Source of the DNA: Lepus europaeus
Taxonomy: Eukaryota > Chordata > Mammalia > Lagomorpha > Leporidae
DNA: 64,000 nucleotides
Direction: 5' to 3'
Assembly (NCBI RefSeq): GCF_033115175.1
Contig: NC_084843.1
Coordinates: 59,808,474 to 59,872,473 of the forward strand
Position 1 is the first letter of the stretch. Every line of letters begins with the position of its first letter. Shown here piece after piece: positions 22,165 through 33,658 of this stretch. The position numbers were made by a program, and so were the translations under genes. The notes under the pieces are model-generated. The model made no database searches. It was not told where the DNA came from and saw nothing but the letters and a program-made list of their open reading frames with translations.

Positions 22165-22487
22165 GAGTTGGGAGGACGTTTAGTCTGGTGGTTAAGACGC
22201 TGATTAAGGTGTTTATGTGCCTGGGATGGGGTACCTGAGGTTGGATGGAGTACCTGGGGTTGGATGGAGTACCTGAGTTTGAGTCCCAGCTCTGCTCCCT
22301 ATTCTTGCTAATGGGCACACTGGGGCAGTAGGTGATTGTTCAAATAGATGGATTTCTGCCACTCAGTTTCTGGCTTCAGCCCTGGCCTACTCCAAGTCAT
22401 TGCAGGTGTTTGGGGAGTGAACTAGTGTAAGAGAGCTTTGTATGCTCTCTCTCTCTCTCTCTCTCTCAAATTAAAAAAAAAATGCAT
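22165..22487 (+). mobile_element. CSINE with internal 19-bp triplication
   Basis: This is an old plus-oriented copy ending in a CT run and an A tail. Near its head, GGATGGAGTACCTGGGGTT-type units recur at 22224, 22243 and 22262, giving three tandem 19-base units up to 22280. Confidence 0.75.
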
Positions 22488-22889
22488 GAAGGGCATATTG
22501 ATCCTGATTGCATCTACTTATATATATATTGTGCTCGCTACCTGAACTAGTCACTAACCATAATCAGAGATCTTTGGACAAAGCAAATGTTTGGAGCATA
22601 ATGATTGCTTCACATGCAGCCATAGATGCTGTTGTCTTCCTGCTGTGGTTCCTTGTCTCTACAGGTCTGTGAAACTTTGGGGTTCTTCCTCCTCACCCCT
22701 CACATGTGTTACCCACATTTCTGCTCGCTTCACCTGTAGTCCTCTGGAGTGAGTTGTAGGCTCTTTCCTCTTTCCACCCCGTGGAGGGTGAGAGCCTGGC
22801 CCTCCATCCCACACTTGGGCAGACCTCTGACTCCTGAGCCCATTTCTCCTTCTATTCAGGTTTTCTGCTGATTTTTTTTTTTCTGGTGT
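22488..22889. other. Unassigned stretch
   Basis: This is A/T-rich then mixed sequence with no recognisable gene. It may be further decayed L1 or another old element, but I cannot support a family. Confidence 0.35.
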
Positions 22890-24285
22890 CAGTTTTGGCA
22901 AGTCACATTTTTTTTTTTTTTTTTTTTTTTTTAGAAAATCTTCAAGTCGGTCTAAAATTTCACACTTGTGGGCATGAAGTTGTTTACAGTCCTCTTCCTT
23001 TGTCTTTGTGAAAAATAGCTCTGCCGCCTTTTGGTCACAGACTTTTCTCTTGGTTTCTTGATCGGTCTGGCTGAAGGCTGTTTACGTGAATTTGTCGCCG
23101 AGAAGCCACTCTTGGTGTTTGCATTGTTCTTTCCCATCGTATGGGTTTCCTTCGTCCCTTCCTGCTCCTGCACGCCTTGGGCCCTTCTGCTGTTCTTTGT
23201 CTGCCTTTGCTGAGTCCGTAGTTCATTGATTTTCAGTTTTTCTTCTTGACGAAGGCATTTCTCTCCAGGAACCGTTTTTACTGCATCTCTGGAGTGTTAG
23301 TGTGTGGTGTCTTTGCTGTCGCCTCATTTCTTAATGTTCTCTGCATTTCCTTGTGATTTCTCCTTCGGCCTGTGAGTGCTGGAAGGGTGAGCTCAGGGGT
23401 CTGGGGTTTTAGCTTGTGTTGTGGTCGTGAATTCCTGACGCAGTCGCACTGTAGTCAGAGTGGTGTCTGCGCTTCTCTGATGTTTGCTGAAATTTTCTGT
23501 GCGATCCACTAAACGTTCAGTTTTTGCAAATGCCCCAGTGTACTTGAGGACATGTTTTTACTAATGTCTGGCTGCAGGGTTCCATGCGCAGATGGTCTTC
23601 TGGTGTCTTAATGACCACGACAGTCGTGTTAAAATCTCCCTGAAGGAAGGCGGGTTGTTCGGTTTCCCCCTGCAATTGCAGTTCTTGCAATTTTTGCTGT
23701 ATGTTTGTTGAGGCTGCCTAACTCAGCAGGTTAAACACTGTTTTCTCTTCCTGGGAATTGAACTCTCTCATTATGTCGTGACCCGTTTTATTCTCAATAA
23801 TAACTGTTGAGAAAATGTCTGTGTTCTCCAATGTTAATAGAGTCCCTCCAGTTTTCCTTTTCTACTGACATTTTTATTTGTGGCAAAATATAGATATAAA
23901 ACTGACCATTTTCACCATGTTCATGTTCATCATTAGATTTTGATCACACTCTCTATGGAGCGCCTCCTCTCTCTTACTTCCAAATTCTGTGTTTTCAGGT
24001 TTTGTGGGTCTCTGTTAAACATCATTGGATTTTGTTTTGTCCTCCAGCCAGAGTACTTTCTGTATATCTATGACTTGGTCCGTTTATACGTATTGTGATG
24101 GCTGTTCTCTTAGAGCTCGCTTCTGTCATCAGATCTGTGTTCTCATCTTTCTGCCTGTTTTGTGTCCTCTCCCCCTCCTTCCTGCCTTCTCTTAGATTGA
24201 GCAAACTTTTAAAAATACTACATTCTTTTCTTTCTCCTGGCCTGTTTTGTTTCTGATAGTTACCCATAAGAATGGTAACATGTGT
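22890..24285 (-). mobile_element. Antisense L1 fragment(s), decayed
   Basis: Plus-strand phrases such as CACTGTAGTCAGAGTGGTGT, TTAAAATCTCCCTGAAGG, CTCTCATTATGTCGTGACCC and TTAATAGAGTCCCTCCAG read as the complement of a LINE-1 ORF2. A T run of more than 20 bases lies near 22909-22932. Heavily mutated; exact joins are uncertain. Confidence 0.65.
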
Positions 24286-24656
24286 TCTTTTTTTTTTTTT
24301 TAAAGAACAACAGAGAGAGGGAAAGGGAGAGAGAAAGGGAGAGGGAGAGGGAGAGAGAGAGAGAGAGAGAGGCAGAGAGAGAGAGAGAGAGAGAGGGAGG
24401 TCTTTCATCTGCTGGTTCACTCCCCAAATTCCTGCAACAGGGAAGACTGGGCTGAAGCCAGGAGCCAGGAACTCCATCCAGGTCTCTCACACAGGTGGCA
24501 GGGCCCAAGTAGTTGGACCATCTTCTGCTGCCCTCCCAGACACATTAGCAGGGAGCTGCATTGGAAGTGGAGTAGCTGGGACTTGAGCCGGCGCTGTGAT
24601 GTGGGATGCTTGTGGCAAAGGTGGCGCCTTAACCTGCTGCATCGCAGCACTGGCCC
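24286..24656 (-). mobile_element. CSINE with long GA tract
   Basis: T run, about 90 bases of purine-rich GA/GGGA repeats, and a full reverse body ending CATCGCAGCACTGGCCC. Confidence 0.87.
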
Positions 24657-24924
24657 TGTGATGTGTTCTGAGCAAAGTGTGGGGTTGTTCACTCCTGCTC
24701 GCATTCCTAGGCACACAGACACCTTACAGTGCTGTCGACCAAAATCACCTCTTCTCATTCTGAGTTATTTTTTGTCTAGTATTTTACTTCTATCTTATTT
24801 TTCCTCCGCTAAATTAGTAATTTGTATTTTACTTGGTATAATCAATTTGTTTATTTATCTGTGTTTACCAGTTTCTTTGCTTATTATTTCTTCATTTGAG
24901 AATCATTTTCCTTTTTATTTGAAC
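24657..24924 (-). mobile_element. Probable antisense L1 continuation
   Basis: A/T-rich sequence between two SINEs resembles the L1 text on either side (TTTTACTTCTATCTTATTTT, CAGTTTCTTTGCTTATT). Family assignment rests mainly on context. Confidence 0.4.
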
Positions 24925-25136
24925 TATTTTTTTTTTCATTTTATTTGAAAGGCAGAGAGACAAAGATTTTCCATTTTCTGATCACTCCCTAAAGAGACAG
25001 GGAGGCAGGACCTCAACCCGGGTCTCCCATATGGGTGGCAGGGACCTGACCACCTGAGCCATCACCTGCGGATTCCCAGGGTGCACATGGGCAGCGAGCT
25101 GGAATTGGGGGTGGAGCCGGCAGTCAGAGGGAGGGG
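24925..25136 (-). mobile_element. CSINE, probably split by an LTR
   Basis: The tail and body of an old reverse CSINE run to GGTGGAGCCGGCAGTCAGAG. The matching head text (GCTCTGATGTGGGGTGCAGG) appears at about 25815-25880, beyond the LTR-like segment. Confidence 0.6.
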
Positions 25137-25812
25137 CTCTGGGCGACCAGTGTGACAGCCCTGGCTGTGGCTGGACAGCTCTGGGTGGCATGTGTGGCAG
25201 CACAGGCTACTGCTGGAGAGCCCTGGGCGACACACGTGGTGGTGTGGGCTGCAGCATTGCCACCACAGCATCCAGGCCGGCCTTCCACACACCACTGAGC
25301 CCCTGCCCCTTCTAAGTAGTGGAAACCTAATGAACGTAGAGTCAGCATCAGCTGGAGATATCCAGCATGGCTGCAGGATGTGTCCGCAGTTAATTATAAT
25401 AAAATGACCATGGCCGGTCTTCCCATGCCTGTCATACACCTGACACCGTGATACTGCTGAGATTTCTGAAAATGAGTGGTACTCAAGCCCCACCCACTTT
25501 TGAATATTCAACTTAGCCACGCCCCCAAACATCAGCCCATACCTCCTGATGGTATAAAAGGATGGCCCCACCCTAGATGAGGGGATTTTCTTTGTTTAGG
25601 GTTTTTTCCCTTTGGTAGTGCTTTTTTTCGTTATTTGAGGTCCTTTTGTATTTAGACTTTCTGTTCCTTCTCGGGAGCTTGCCTGCACTTTTCCTTTGCT
25701 TTGAATGGATCCTGTTTCCCTGCACATCTTTACGCTTCCACTTTGCGTTCTTTCATGCGTGGAGGGGAGAGCCTGGAATAAACCCAGCTGGGAACCCCGC
25801 TGCCCACAGCAC
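25137..25812 (+). mobile_element. Probable solo LTR
   Basis: A promoter-like TATA box (GGTATAAAAGG, near 25550) is followed about 220 bases later by AATAAA near 25779, the layout of a retroviral LTR. CTCTG-containing 42-base tandem units lie at its left end (25130-25260). GGCTCTG and GCGCTCTG flank it and the segment divides an older CSINE. There is no gag, pol or env sequence. Boundaries are approximate, and the left part could be unrelated sequence. Confidence 0.5.
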
Positions 25813-25978
25813 AGGCGCTCTGATGTGGGGTGCAGGCATCCCAGCCAGGGGCCCAATCGCCAGGCCAACCACCTGCCCTCAGTTAGTTTGAATCATAGTT
25901 TCAGCGTGGGGACTCAGATGTTCTGTTAGCTGTGACCACAGCGCGGCTTCTGGCTCCGCTGCTGCTGCTGTTTAGTGG

Positions 25979-26008
25979 CCCTCCCCTCCCCTCCCCTCCC
26001 CTCCCCTT
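25979..26008. repeat. Pentanucleotide microsatellite (CCCCT)n
   Basis: Six tandem CCCTC/CCCCT units lie immediately next to the tail of the following reverse CSINE. Confidence 0.88.
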
Positions 26009-26316
26009 TTTATTTATTTATTTTACTTGAAAGTCACAGTTACACAGAGAGAGAGGTCTTCATCCGCTGGTTCACTCCCCAATTGGCTGCAATGGGCAGA
26101 GCTGTGCCAATCCGAAGCCAGGAGCCAGGAGCTTCCTCCGAGTCTTCCCACGTGGTTGTATGGGCCCAAGGACTTGGGCTATCTTCTACTGCTTTCCCAG
26201 GCCATAGCAGAGAGCTAGATCAGAAGTGGAGCAGCCGGGTCTTGAACTGGCGCCCATATGGGATGCCGGCACTTCAGGCCAGGGCGTTAACCCACTGTGC
26301 CACAGTGCTGGCCCCC
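26009..26316 (-). mobile_element. CSINE, full length
   Basis: Tail TTTTATTTATTTATTTTACT and a low-divergence reverse body, with the head ending GTGCCACAGTGCTGGCCCC. Confidence 0.88.
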
Positions 26317-26329
26317 CAGTTCACTAATT

Positions 26330-27034
26330 CTTACTTCAGATGTGAGTAACCTGCTGTTAATTCGTTCTCTGAGTTTTCAGGTTATATAGTACATTTGTCA
26401 AGATGTGAAAATCAAAAGAATTATCCCAAGTGTTACAGTGAATTATTGTTCTCTGCCCCTCCTACCACCTGCTCCACGTCAGCCTACCTCCACTGCTTTT
26501 ACTTTTTTAGTTTCTTTGGTGTCCTCCTCCCAGACTTTGTTCACACAAATAGAAGCATGAACAGTTTCTTGCTCTCTCTCTTCCCCACAAAAAGGAAGCA
26601 CATGGTCCATATTCTTCTGCGCTTTGATTTCGTTATTAAATCCCATAGTTTGGAGCTCATTCCCTGTCAGCCCAGAGAGCGGTGCCCCCTCTTGTAAACT
26701 GCTGGGGAGTGTTTTGGTGTGTGGGTGAGCTGTCATGGCTGAGCCGGCCTCCCACCGAGGGACACCTGGCTTGCTTATCTTCTTCTGTTGTTGTAATGCC
26801 ACAATGAATGAACTTGTCCGTACCTCATCTGGACACAGGCAGGTGTATCTGCAGAACACATTCCCAGGAACTGGGTTTCCAGGTCAGAATCTTGTGCATT
26901 TTCCGTTGTGTGTTTAAAGTTGCTATAAATCGCCTCCCTGTGGCTGGCACCAATTTCCATTCTTTTCAGTGTTAATGAATGGCCTGTGCTCTCTCAGCCT
27001 CACCTATGGAGTGTGTGGTCAAATGTCTAGATTT
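26330..27034 (-). mobile_element. Antisense L1 fragment
   Basis: Plus-strand phrases such as TAATGCCACAATGAATGAAC, GGCAGGTGTATCTGCAGAAC and AATTTCCATTCTTTTCAGTG match the complement of an old LINE-1 3' half. No coding capacity remains. Confidence 0.6.
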
Positions 27035-27342
27035 TCTTAAATTTTTTTGTTTAGTTGAAGGGAGGGAGGGGGGCAGAGAGAGAGATTGAGATTTTCCATC
27101 ACAAGTTCACTCCTCAGACGCCCAGAACAGCCAGGGCTGGGTCCGTGAGGCAGGAAACTCCATCTGGGTCTCCCATGTGGGTGCAGGAGCCCAGGCACGT
27201 GGGCCACCTTCTGCTGCTTCCCAGGCGCATCAGCGGGAAGCCGAATTGCAGGTGGAGCTGGGACTGGATCTGTGGCCTTCTGGTCTGGGCTGTGGCGTGC
27301 AGAGCGGCTGCCTAATTAGCCGCACCACAACACCGACCCAAA
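27035..27342 (-). mobile_element. CSINE, diverged
   Basis: Reverse body with CAGGAAACTCCATCTGGGTC and a head ending GCCGCACCACAACACCGACC. It interrupts the surrounding antisense L1. Confidence 0.75.
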
Positions 27343-28258
27343 CTTCTAGACTTTTGTTAAGTTTTACTTACAACGATGACTTTTTTTTTAATTTGTGACC
27401 TCTGTTTCCATTCTGTTTCAGATTTCATGATTGTGTCTTCTATTCCTTTAAATGCTAAAAAAAACTAAAGTCATTCAAACATGCTCACTTTGGATTTTAT
27501 GTGTAATGAATTCACTCGTGTTTCAGCAGCCGAATCTCCCATTGGTGACTCGTGTTTCCCCGAGTGTTTGCTTGTCCTTTTCGATGGTGAGCTCACTCCT
27601 GGCCACCTTTTACAACCACGGGAGTCCCAGGGGGCCCACACTGAGAGCATTCTCACAAAGTGGGTTTGTATTTACTTCTGTAAGGCACCTCCCGGTCCTA
27701 CCACCCCTGACCTATTTATGTTTATTTTTCGGCTTGGCGTGTGGTATAATTAGGACCTCAGATGTATGGGAAGGGAGGTCTGCGGCTGTGACGGTTAGGA
27801 GACGCCACCCTCCCCAGCCATTTAAGACTGAGACAGGCACGTGTCCTCCTTGGCTTCCTTTCCTGCCAAAGACACGCGCTGAGAGCCCGTGCTCTCATTG
27901 ACACCATTAGCCCTTTGCGCGTCTGTTTAGGCTTCTTGTGGGGTGGGCTCAGCCGCAGTTCCCCTGCCTCCAGTTCCACCGGAACGTGTTGGCCGCGCTG
28001 CACATGCGGTCACTGGACGGTGAGTGAGGCTGCGGTGTTCCCGGCTGGGTGTGTGTCCCAGGCCCTCCCTGGCAGCTTGGCCTGCTTCCCCCTCTACTCC
28101 TGGCTTCTCTGAACTTTTGACTCCTGAGTTTCCTTTTTAAGGGCTTCATCTATCCTTTTGGATACATGTCATTATGCTGAACCTGGCCTTCCTCTGTGTT
28201 TGGAACGAGGGAGCTTTTAGGGTAGCTGTTCAACAGTATTTGATCAATCTATTTGTCT
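27343..28258. other. Intergenic stretch, partly old repeat
   Basis: The first 200 bases are T-rich and may continue the antisense L1. The rest is unique. No exon is supported. Confidence 0.4.
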
Positions 28259-28318
28259 TTTAAAAAAAGATTTATTTATTTGTTTGAAAGAGCTAGCGAG
28301 GAAGAGGAGGAGGAGAAG

Positions 28319-28355
<37 letters not shown>

Positions 28356-28601
28356 TTCCAGCCAGTGGTTCACTCCACAAATGGCCTCAGTAGCCAGAGC
28401 TGAGTCAGGCAGGAGTGAGGAGCTTTATCCAGGTCTCCCACATGGGTGCAGGGGCCCAAGCACTTGGGTCATCTTCCACCTGCTTCCTCAGGCCATAGCA
28501 GAGAGCTGGATTGGAAGAAGAGCAGCCGGGACTCACACAAGCGCCCATGTGGGATGCCAGCACTGCAGGCAGTGGCTTAACCCACTGCTCCACAGTGCCA
28601 G
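28259..28601 (-). mobile_element. CSINE, full length
   Basis: Tail AAAAAAAGATTTATTTATTT, a GA run, reverse body and head ending CTGCTCCACAGTGCCAGC. Confidence 0.87.
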
Positions 28602-28952
28602 CAACTGTTCTTTCTTTCCACAAATATTTACGGACTGCCTACTATGTGCTAGATGATTCTATTCTTTCAATTTTACATCAAAAGACTCAAAGGACTCTGG
28701 TTGATATAGCAACCATCAGTTAATTCACAGTATTAAGTGAAGGGAAAATAGTTTCCCATTTTAACTTAGCCATCCAAGCTCCTGGTGGACATTGGCTATG
28801 AATAGTTTTCTGCAGGAAACTAATTCATACGAACAATGTTTCCACATCAGATTGACTCAACTCAGGCGGCATGAAGAGGGCATTGGTACCACCCCCGATT
28901 TGTGGGTCACTCTACCACATTCATCTCTGCTGGCTAATACGATGGGAATTGA

Positions 28953-29158
28953 GGGGCCCAGCCTGTGGCAGTGAGTTATGCCACCGCCTGTGACACTGGT
29001 GTCCTGTGCCACAGCACCACTTCAAGTCCCGGCTGCTCCCTGCTAATGCACCTGGGGAAGCAGCAGAAGATGGCCCAAGTACCTGGCCCCTGCTACCCTC
29101 TGTCTCTCTCTCTCTGTAACTCTCTCTAGCAAATAAATAAAATTAATCTTTTTAAAAA
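28953..29158 (+). mobile_element. CSINE with internal deletion
   Basis: Head (GGGGCCCAGCCTGTGGCAGT) and tail (AGCAAATAAATAAAATTAAT) are present. About 100 bases of body are missing after AAGTACCTGGCCCCTGCTAC. Confidence 0.78.
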
Positions 29159-29254
29159 GCAGCCCAGGAGACTGGAATGCAAATGTGCATCTCATGGGGA
29201 GGAGTAGAAGGAACACTTCCTGCTGCTGTGACTCAATGTTGTCTGCTCTCTGCC

Positions 29255-29570
29255 AACATTTCTGTGTTGGGAGTCTCACCCCTAATGTGATGGTGTTTGC
29301 AGTGGAATCTTTGGGAGGTAATAAGGCCATGAGGGTGGCGTCCTTAGCAGCGGGATTCGTGCTGCATCAGATAGGCCCCGAGAGCGATGGCCCTCCTTCC
29401 ACCGTGTTAGGACTCCAGGAGCAGACCGCCGTTTGCAGCCAGAAGGGGGCCCTCTCGTGGCCCTGACCACACTGGCCCTCCGTCTCAGACTGCAGTTTCC
29501 AGAACTGTGAGTCCTCGTAAGTCACCTGTCTGTGATGTGTTTGACAGAGCAGCCTGAACACACGAGGAGG
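29255..29570 (+). mobile_element. MaLR-type LTR, decayed
   Basis: The phrases CACCCCTAATGTGATGGTGT, TTTGGGAGGTAATAAGGCCA and CAGTTTCCAGAACTGTGAG follow the common MLT1/MST LTR plan. It is a solo relic. The end near AGCAGCCTGAACACACGAGG fits the usual 3' part. Confidence 0.65.
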
Positions 29571-29779
29571 CTTGGAGGCTTGCGTTTGGTTCGTGCTCAG
29601 TCCCTGGGAAGAGTGAGGGTTGCTGGGAGGGCATCTTCCGGCGGGAGCCTCCTGGAACGCGGCTGGTCCTTGCAGGGGCTGGAAGACTCGGCCTCCACCT
29701 CTCCCTGTCCTTTCTCCATTTCTCCTGTGGACTTCAGAGCATTTCAGCTGCTCTTTTTTCTCTCTAACTTATTCTTTTT

Positions 29780-30106
29780 TTAAAAAAAAGATTTATTTAT
29801 TTATTTGCAAGTCAGAGTTATACAGAGAGAGAAGGAGAGGCAGAGAGAAAGAGAAGTCTTCCATCCGCTGGTTCACTCCCCAGATGGCCACAACAGCTGC
29901 GCCAATCTGAAGCCAGGAGCCAGGAGCTTCTTCCAGTTCCCCCTCATGGGTACGGGGGTCCAAGGACAGGGGCCATCCTCCACTGCTTTCCCAGGCCATA
30001 GCAGAGAGCTGGATAGGGAGTGGAGCAGCTGGGACTTGAACCAGCGCCCATATGGGATGCCGGCACTGCAGGTGGTGGCTTTACCTGCTATGCTATAGCG
30101 CCAGCC
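29780..30106 (-). mobile_element. CSINE, full length
   Basis: Tail AAAAAGATTTATTTATTTAT to head GCTATAGCGCCAGCCCC, moderately young. Confidence 0.88.
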
Positions 30107-30184
30107 CCTCTAATTCATTCTTCACCAACACTGGATCCGATCCTCAGCCCACCCATTTACCTCTTGGTCCCTTCATAGCTGCTT

Positions 30185-30720
30185 AATAATGGCAGCCCTC
30201 AAAGGACTTCAGTAGACAGCTCTCAAAGAAAAATGTGAAAAAATGCTCTGCATCACTGGCCATCAGGGAAATGCAAATGAAAACCACAGTGAGCTGTCAC
30301 CTCACCCCTGTCAGAATGGCTAAGACCCAAGAGAAAGAGTTACAGATGCTGGCGAGGATGTGGAGAAGGGGGACACTTACACAGTGTTCGAGGGGAATGT
30401 AAGTTAGTGCAGCCACTGTGGAAGACAGTGTGATTTCCTAACCAACTAGAAATAGACTGTGATCCAGCAATCCCACTGCTGGGTCTGCACCCAGAGGACT
30501 CGAACACCACGGAACCCAAGAGATCCCTGCACCACCACGTAGACAGCAGCACGGTTAGCTCTGTCCACAAGAGCCAGATCGGGAGTCAAGCAAGGTATCC
30601 GTCGTTAGAGGAGTGGATAGAGAAAACGTGGTCTATATACACCGTGGCGAATTACTCAGCTTTAAAAAAGAGTGAAATTCTACCATTGGCAGCAAAGACA
30701 GAAAGAAAAATGGCAGCCCC
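30185..30720 (+). mobile_element. L1 3' end, sense
   Basis: GGGAAATGCAAATGAAAACC, CTGTCAGAATGGCTAAGAC, GGCGAGGATGTGGAGAAGG and GATCCAGCAATCCCACTGCT are classic text from the C-terminal ORF2 and 3' region of mammalian L1. The frame is broken. Confidence 0.85.
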
Positions 30721-31574
30721 CGCCTTCCCGTTTGGCTTCCACAACTCACCCTCTTGTTTCTGTGGGAGAGCGGACTCCACAGCGTACACAAAGTTTCACA
30801 TACATTATTCCATCTGTGCCTAACAATGTTATGACACAGGCAGGACGTTGTTCTGGTTTTCTTTTTTTTAAATAAAAGTCCCCCCTGGGAGCCAGCAGGA
30901 AGTACTTTCCTGATGTTAGAAAGCCAGCGAGTGGCCGAGCGGGGACCAAGCCCAGGCTGCCTGCTTGAGGCCAGTGCCCTCCCCGGAGCCCGGCCCACTC
31001 TGCTGCTTAATGCTTTCAAGAGCAAGTTCAGCCTTGCTGCCTCCCCCAGGAGCTCCTGACTTTCTGTGCCTGCTGGAGAACAGGAGGTCTGGGACTCCCC
31101 TGCGAGAGCTGGTACCGCCTGGGCCCGTCAGCTTAATGCCTTGGGGCTGCCCAGCCAGCCACACCTGGCCACGGCCTGGGTGTTTTTTCATGGCTTGCCT
31201 GTGACCAAGGCTTGTGAAAATATACATGCCTCCCTGAGTGCAAACCTGAATGGAAAGAAAAAAAAAAAAGAAGAAATTCTGAGTAAGAGTCTGACTAACG
31301 GCTCCTTGGAAGAACTTGACCGCTCGCAGCGCCTGAGGCTTTTCCATCTGCCTCTCAGCTAGAAACCCCCGAGCTCCCTGCACTTGCCGGGCACAGCGTG
31401 CCGTGTGCGTGCTCGTCTGGCTCGCTGCTCACTGGTGGTCTTCAGTGAGCACCTGCCACGTGCCAGGTACCGATGACTACAGAGAAGGCTGTGACGACGC
31501 CTAAGACAAGCTTGTGTCCTTGCAGGAGGCTACAACCATAGACGTTTCAGCACCATGATGGAGCTCAGAGTTTT
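30721..31574. other. Unique intergenic stretch
   Basis: No gene is supported. An L2-like phrase (GAGCACCTGCCACGTGCCAG) occurs near 31447. A short A run lies at about 31257-31269. Confidence 0.45.
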
Positions 31575-31785
31575 GGGAACCAGTCTGCCTGGCCAGAACC
31601 CCTGCTCTACCTTACAACTAAAAACCTTCCTTGGATGAGTATCTAACCTCTGGAAGCCTTGGTGTCCTCAGCTGTAAACTAAGACTAATAATTGCACCAT
31701 CAGCAACACCAGTAACTCAGTGTTGCCGTGGAGACTAAATGAACCAGTGTGTAAAAGGGCTTGGCGTTAGAGCCAGGATTTAAAT
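31575..31785 (+). repeat. MIR-like remnant
   Basis: ATCTAACCTCTGGAAGCCTT with GTGTCCTCAGCTGTAAACTA matches the MIR core pattern. Old and approximate. Confidence 0.5.
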
Positions 31786-31798
31786 AAAATCAGGTCGT

Positions 31799-32085
31799 GG
31801 GGCGGGCATTGTGGTCCAGTGGGTTAGGCTGGCACTTGGGAGGCCCACAATCCAGACCAGAGTGCCTGGGACTGAGTCCCACCTCTGCTTCTGATTCAGC
31901 TTCCCAGAGGTAGCAGGTGATGGCTGAAATATTTGGGTTTCTGCCACCCATATGGGAGACCCAAATGGAGTTCGTGGCTCTTAGCTTTGGATTGGCCTAG
32001 TTCTGGTGGGCATTTGGGGAGTGGACCAGCACATGGAAGATGTCTCCCTCTGTTGCCTTGCCTTTCAAATTGAAAAAACAAAAAG
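31799..32085 (+). mobile_element. CSINE, old
   Basis: Head GGGGCGGGCATTGTGGTCCA and tail TTGCCTTTCAAATTG. Diverged and plus-oriented. Confidence 0.78.
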
Positions 32086-32221
32086 GCCATTAGCATAATA
32101 TCTAATGATGACTTAGAATGTGCGGTTCAATAATGCAGAGGTACAGTGGTCCAGGGTAGGGAGCAGTGATTTTGAGCTGGGGTCCCCCGAATACTATGTT
32201 CTTGAAAGATGGATAGATTAG

Positions 32222-32531
32222 GTGTCGGCGCCTGTAGTGCCAGCATCCCATGTGGGCGCTGGTTCGAGTCCTGGCTGCTTCACTCCCGATTCAGCTCTCT
32301 GCTATAGCTTGGGAAAGCGGAGGAAGATGGCCCAAGTGCTTGGGCTCCTGCATCCACATGGGAGACCTGGAAGAAGCTCCTGGCTCCTGGCTTTGGATCG
32401 GCACAGCTCCAGTCATTGCAGCCAACTGGGGAGTGAACCAGTGGATGGAAGACCTTTCTCTGTCACTCCCTCTGTCTCTGCCTCTCTGTAGTTCTGCCTT
32501 TCAAATAAATAAATAAATAAATATTAAAAAG
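32222..32531 (+). mobile_element. CSINE in left arm of inverted duplication
   Basis: Head to tail complete. AAAGATGGATAG before it and AAAGATGGGTAG after it form its target-site duplication, so the SINE was in place before the segment duplicated. Confidence 0.9.
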
Positions 32532-32989
32532 AAAAAGAAAAGAAAAGATGGGTAGGTGGAAGCGACTGTTGGGTTTTCAGACTGAAGCACTGGAGCAATG
32601 GCACAGAGGCCAAGAAGGGCTGCACACCTGCAGGAAACAGCGGAGCTCATGGATAGCACTGGTGTGTAGGTAGAATAATAATAATTGTAATTACAGCTCA
32701 CTCATGCACCTTTTATAGTTCTTTATAATTATCATGAATGTTTAATGTCCCAACAACCCAGGGAATCTCCTCCTAAAATCTTGAAACTCACCAGCCAAGG
32801 ATCCCATCCAGGGAAAAGCCCCACACTGGGGAGAAATGGCTGGGGTAGACTCTGAGCTGAACAGGACAGTGGGGGGCCCTGCAAAGAGAAGGTGCAGCGG
32901 AAGTCGGGGCGGGGAACCGAGGAAGCCGCCTCAGACTCCTCAGTCTGAAAACCCAGCAGTTGCTTCCACCTACCCATCTTTTCTTTTCT

Positions 32990-33337
32990 TTTTTTTTTTC
33001 TTTTTGACAGGCAGAGTGGATAGTGAGAGAGAGAGAGAGACAGAGAGAAAGGTCTTCCTTTTTGCCCTTTTTGCCGTTGGTTCACCCTCCAATGGCCGCT
33101 GCGGCCAGCGCATCTCGCTGATCCGAAGCCAGGAGCCCGGTGCTTCTCCTGGTCTCCCACGCGGGTGCAGGGCCCAAGGACTTGGGCCATCCTCCACTGC
33201 CTTTCCGGGCCATAGCAGAGAGCTGGCTTGGAAGAGGGGCAACCGGGATAGAATCCGGCGCCCCACCCGGGACTAGAACCCAGTGTGCCGGCGCCGCAAG
33301 GAGGAGGATTAGCCTGTTAAGCCACGGCGCCGGCCTT
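32990..33337 (-). mobile_element. Young CSINE interrupting right arm
   Basis: It belongs to the subfamily whose tail-side begins TTTTTGACAGGCAGAGTGGA and whose head ends AAGCCACGGCGCCGGC. It separates the inner flank from the rest of the right arm and has no partner in the left arm. Confidence 0.9.
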
Positions 33338-33342
33338 CTTTT

Positions 33343-33658
33343 TCTTTTTAAGATTTATTTATTTATTTATTTATTTGAAAGGCAGAACTACAGAGAGGCA
33401 GAGACAGAGGGAGTGACAGAGAAAGGTCTTCCATCCACTGGTTTACTCCCCAGTTGGCTGCAATGGCTGGAGCTGTGCCGATCCAAAGCCAGGAGCCAGG
33501 AGCTTCTTCCAGGTCTCCCATGTGGGTGCAGGAGCCCAAGCACTTGGGCCATCTTCCTCCACTTTCCCAAGCTATAGCAGAGAGCTGGATCGGGAGTGGA
33601 GCAGCTGGGACTCGAACCAGCGCCCACATGGGATGCTAGCACTACAGGCGCCGGCCCC
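33343..33658 (-). mobile_element. CSINE in right arm of inverted duplication
   Basis: The inverted partner of the copy at 32222-32531. It shares unusual bases with it (AGCTTGGGAAAG and GGAGGAAGATGG on the element strand) that other copies in the window lack. Confidence 0.9.

Noticed and set aside
20390-28200. Intact LINE-1 reverse-transcriptase gene
   Set aside because: Only decayed antisense fragments are seen, broken by stops, deletions, SINEs and an LTR; no long frame survives.
32222-32300. tRNA gene suggested by a B-box-like GGTTCGAGTCC
   Set aside because: It is the tRNA-derived head of a CSINE. The same motif recurs in many copies and no cloverleaf is complete.
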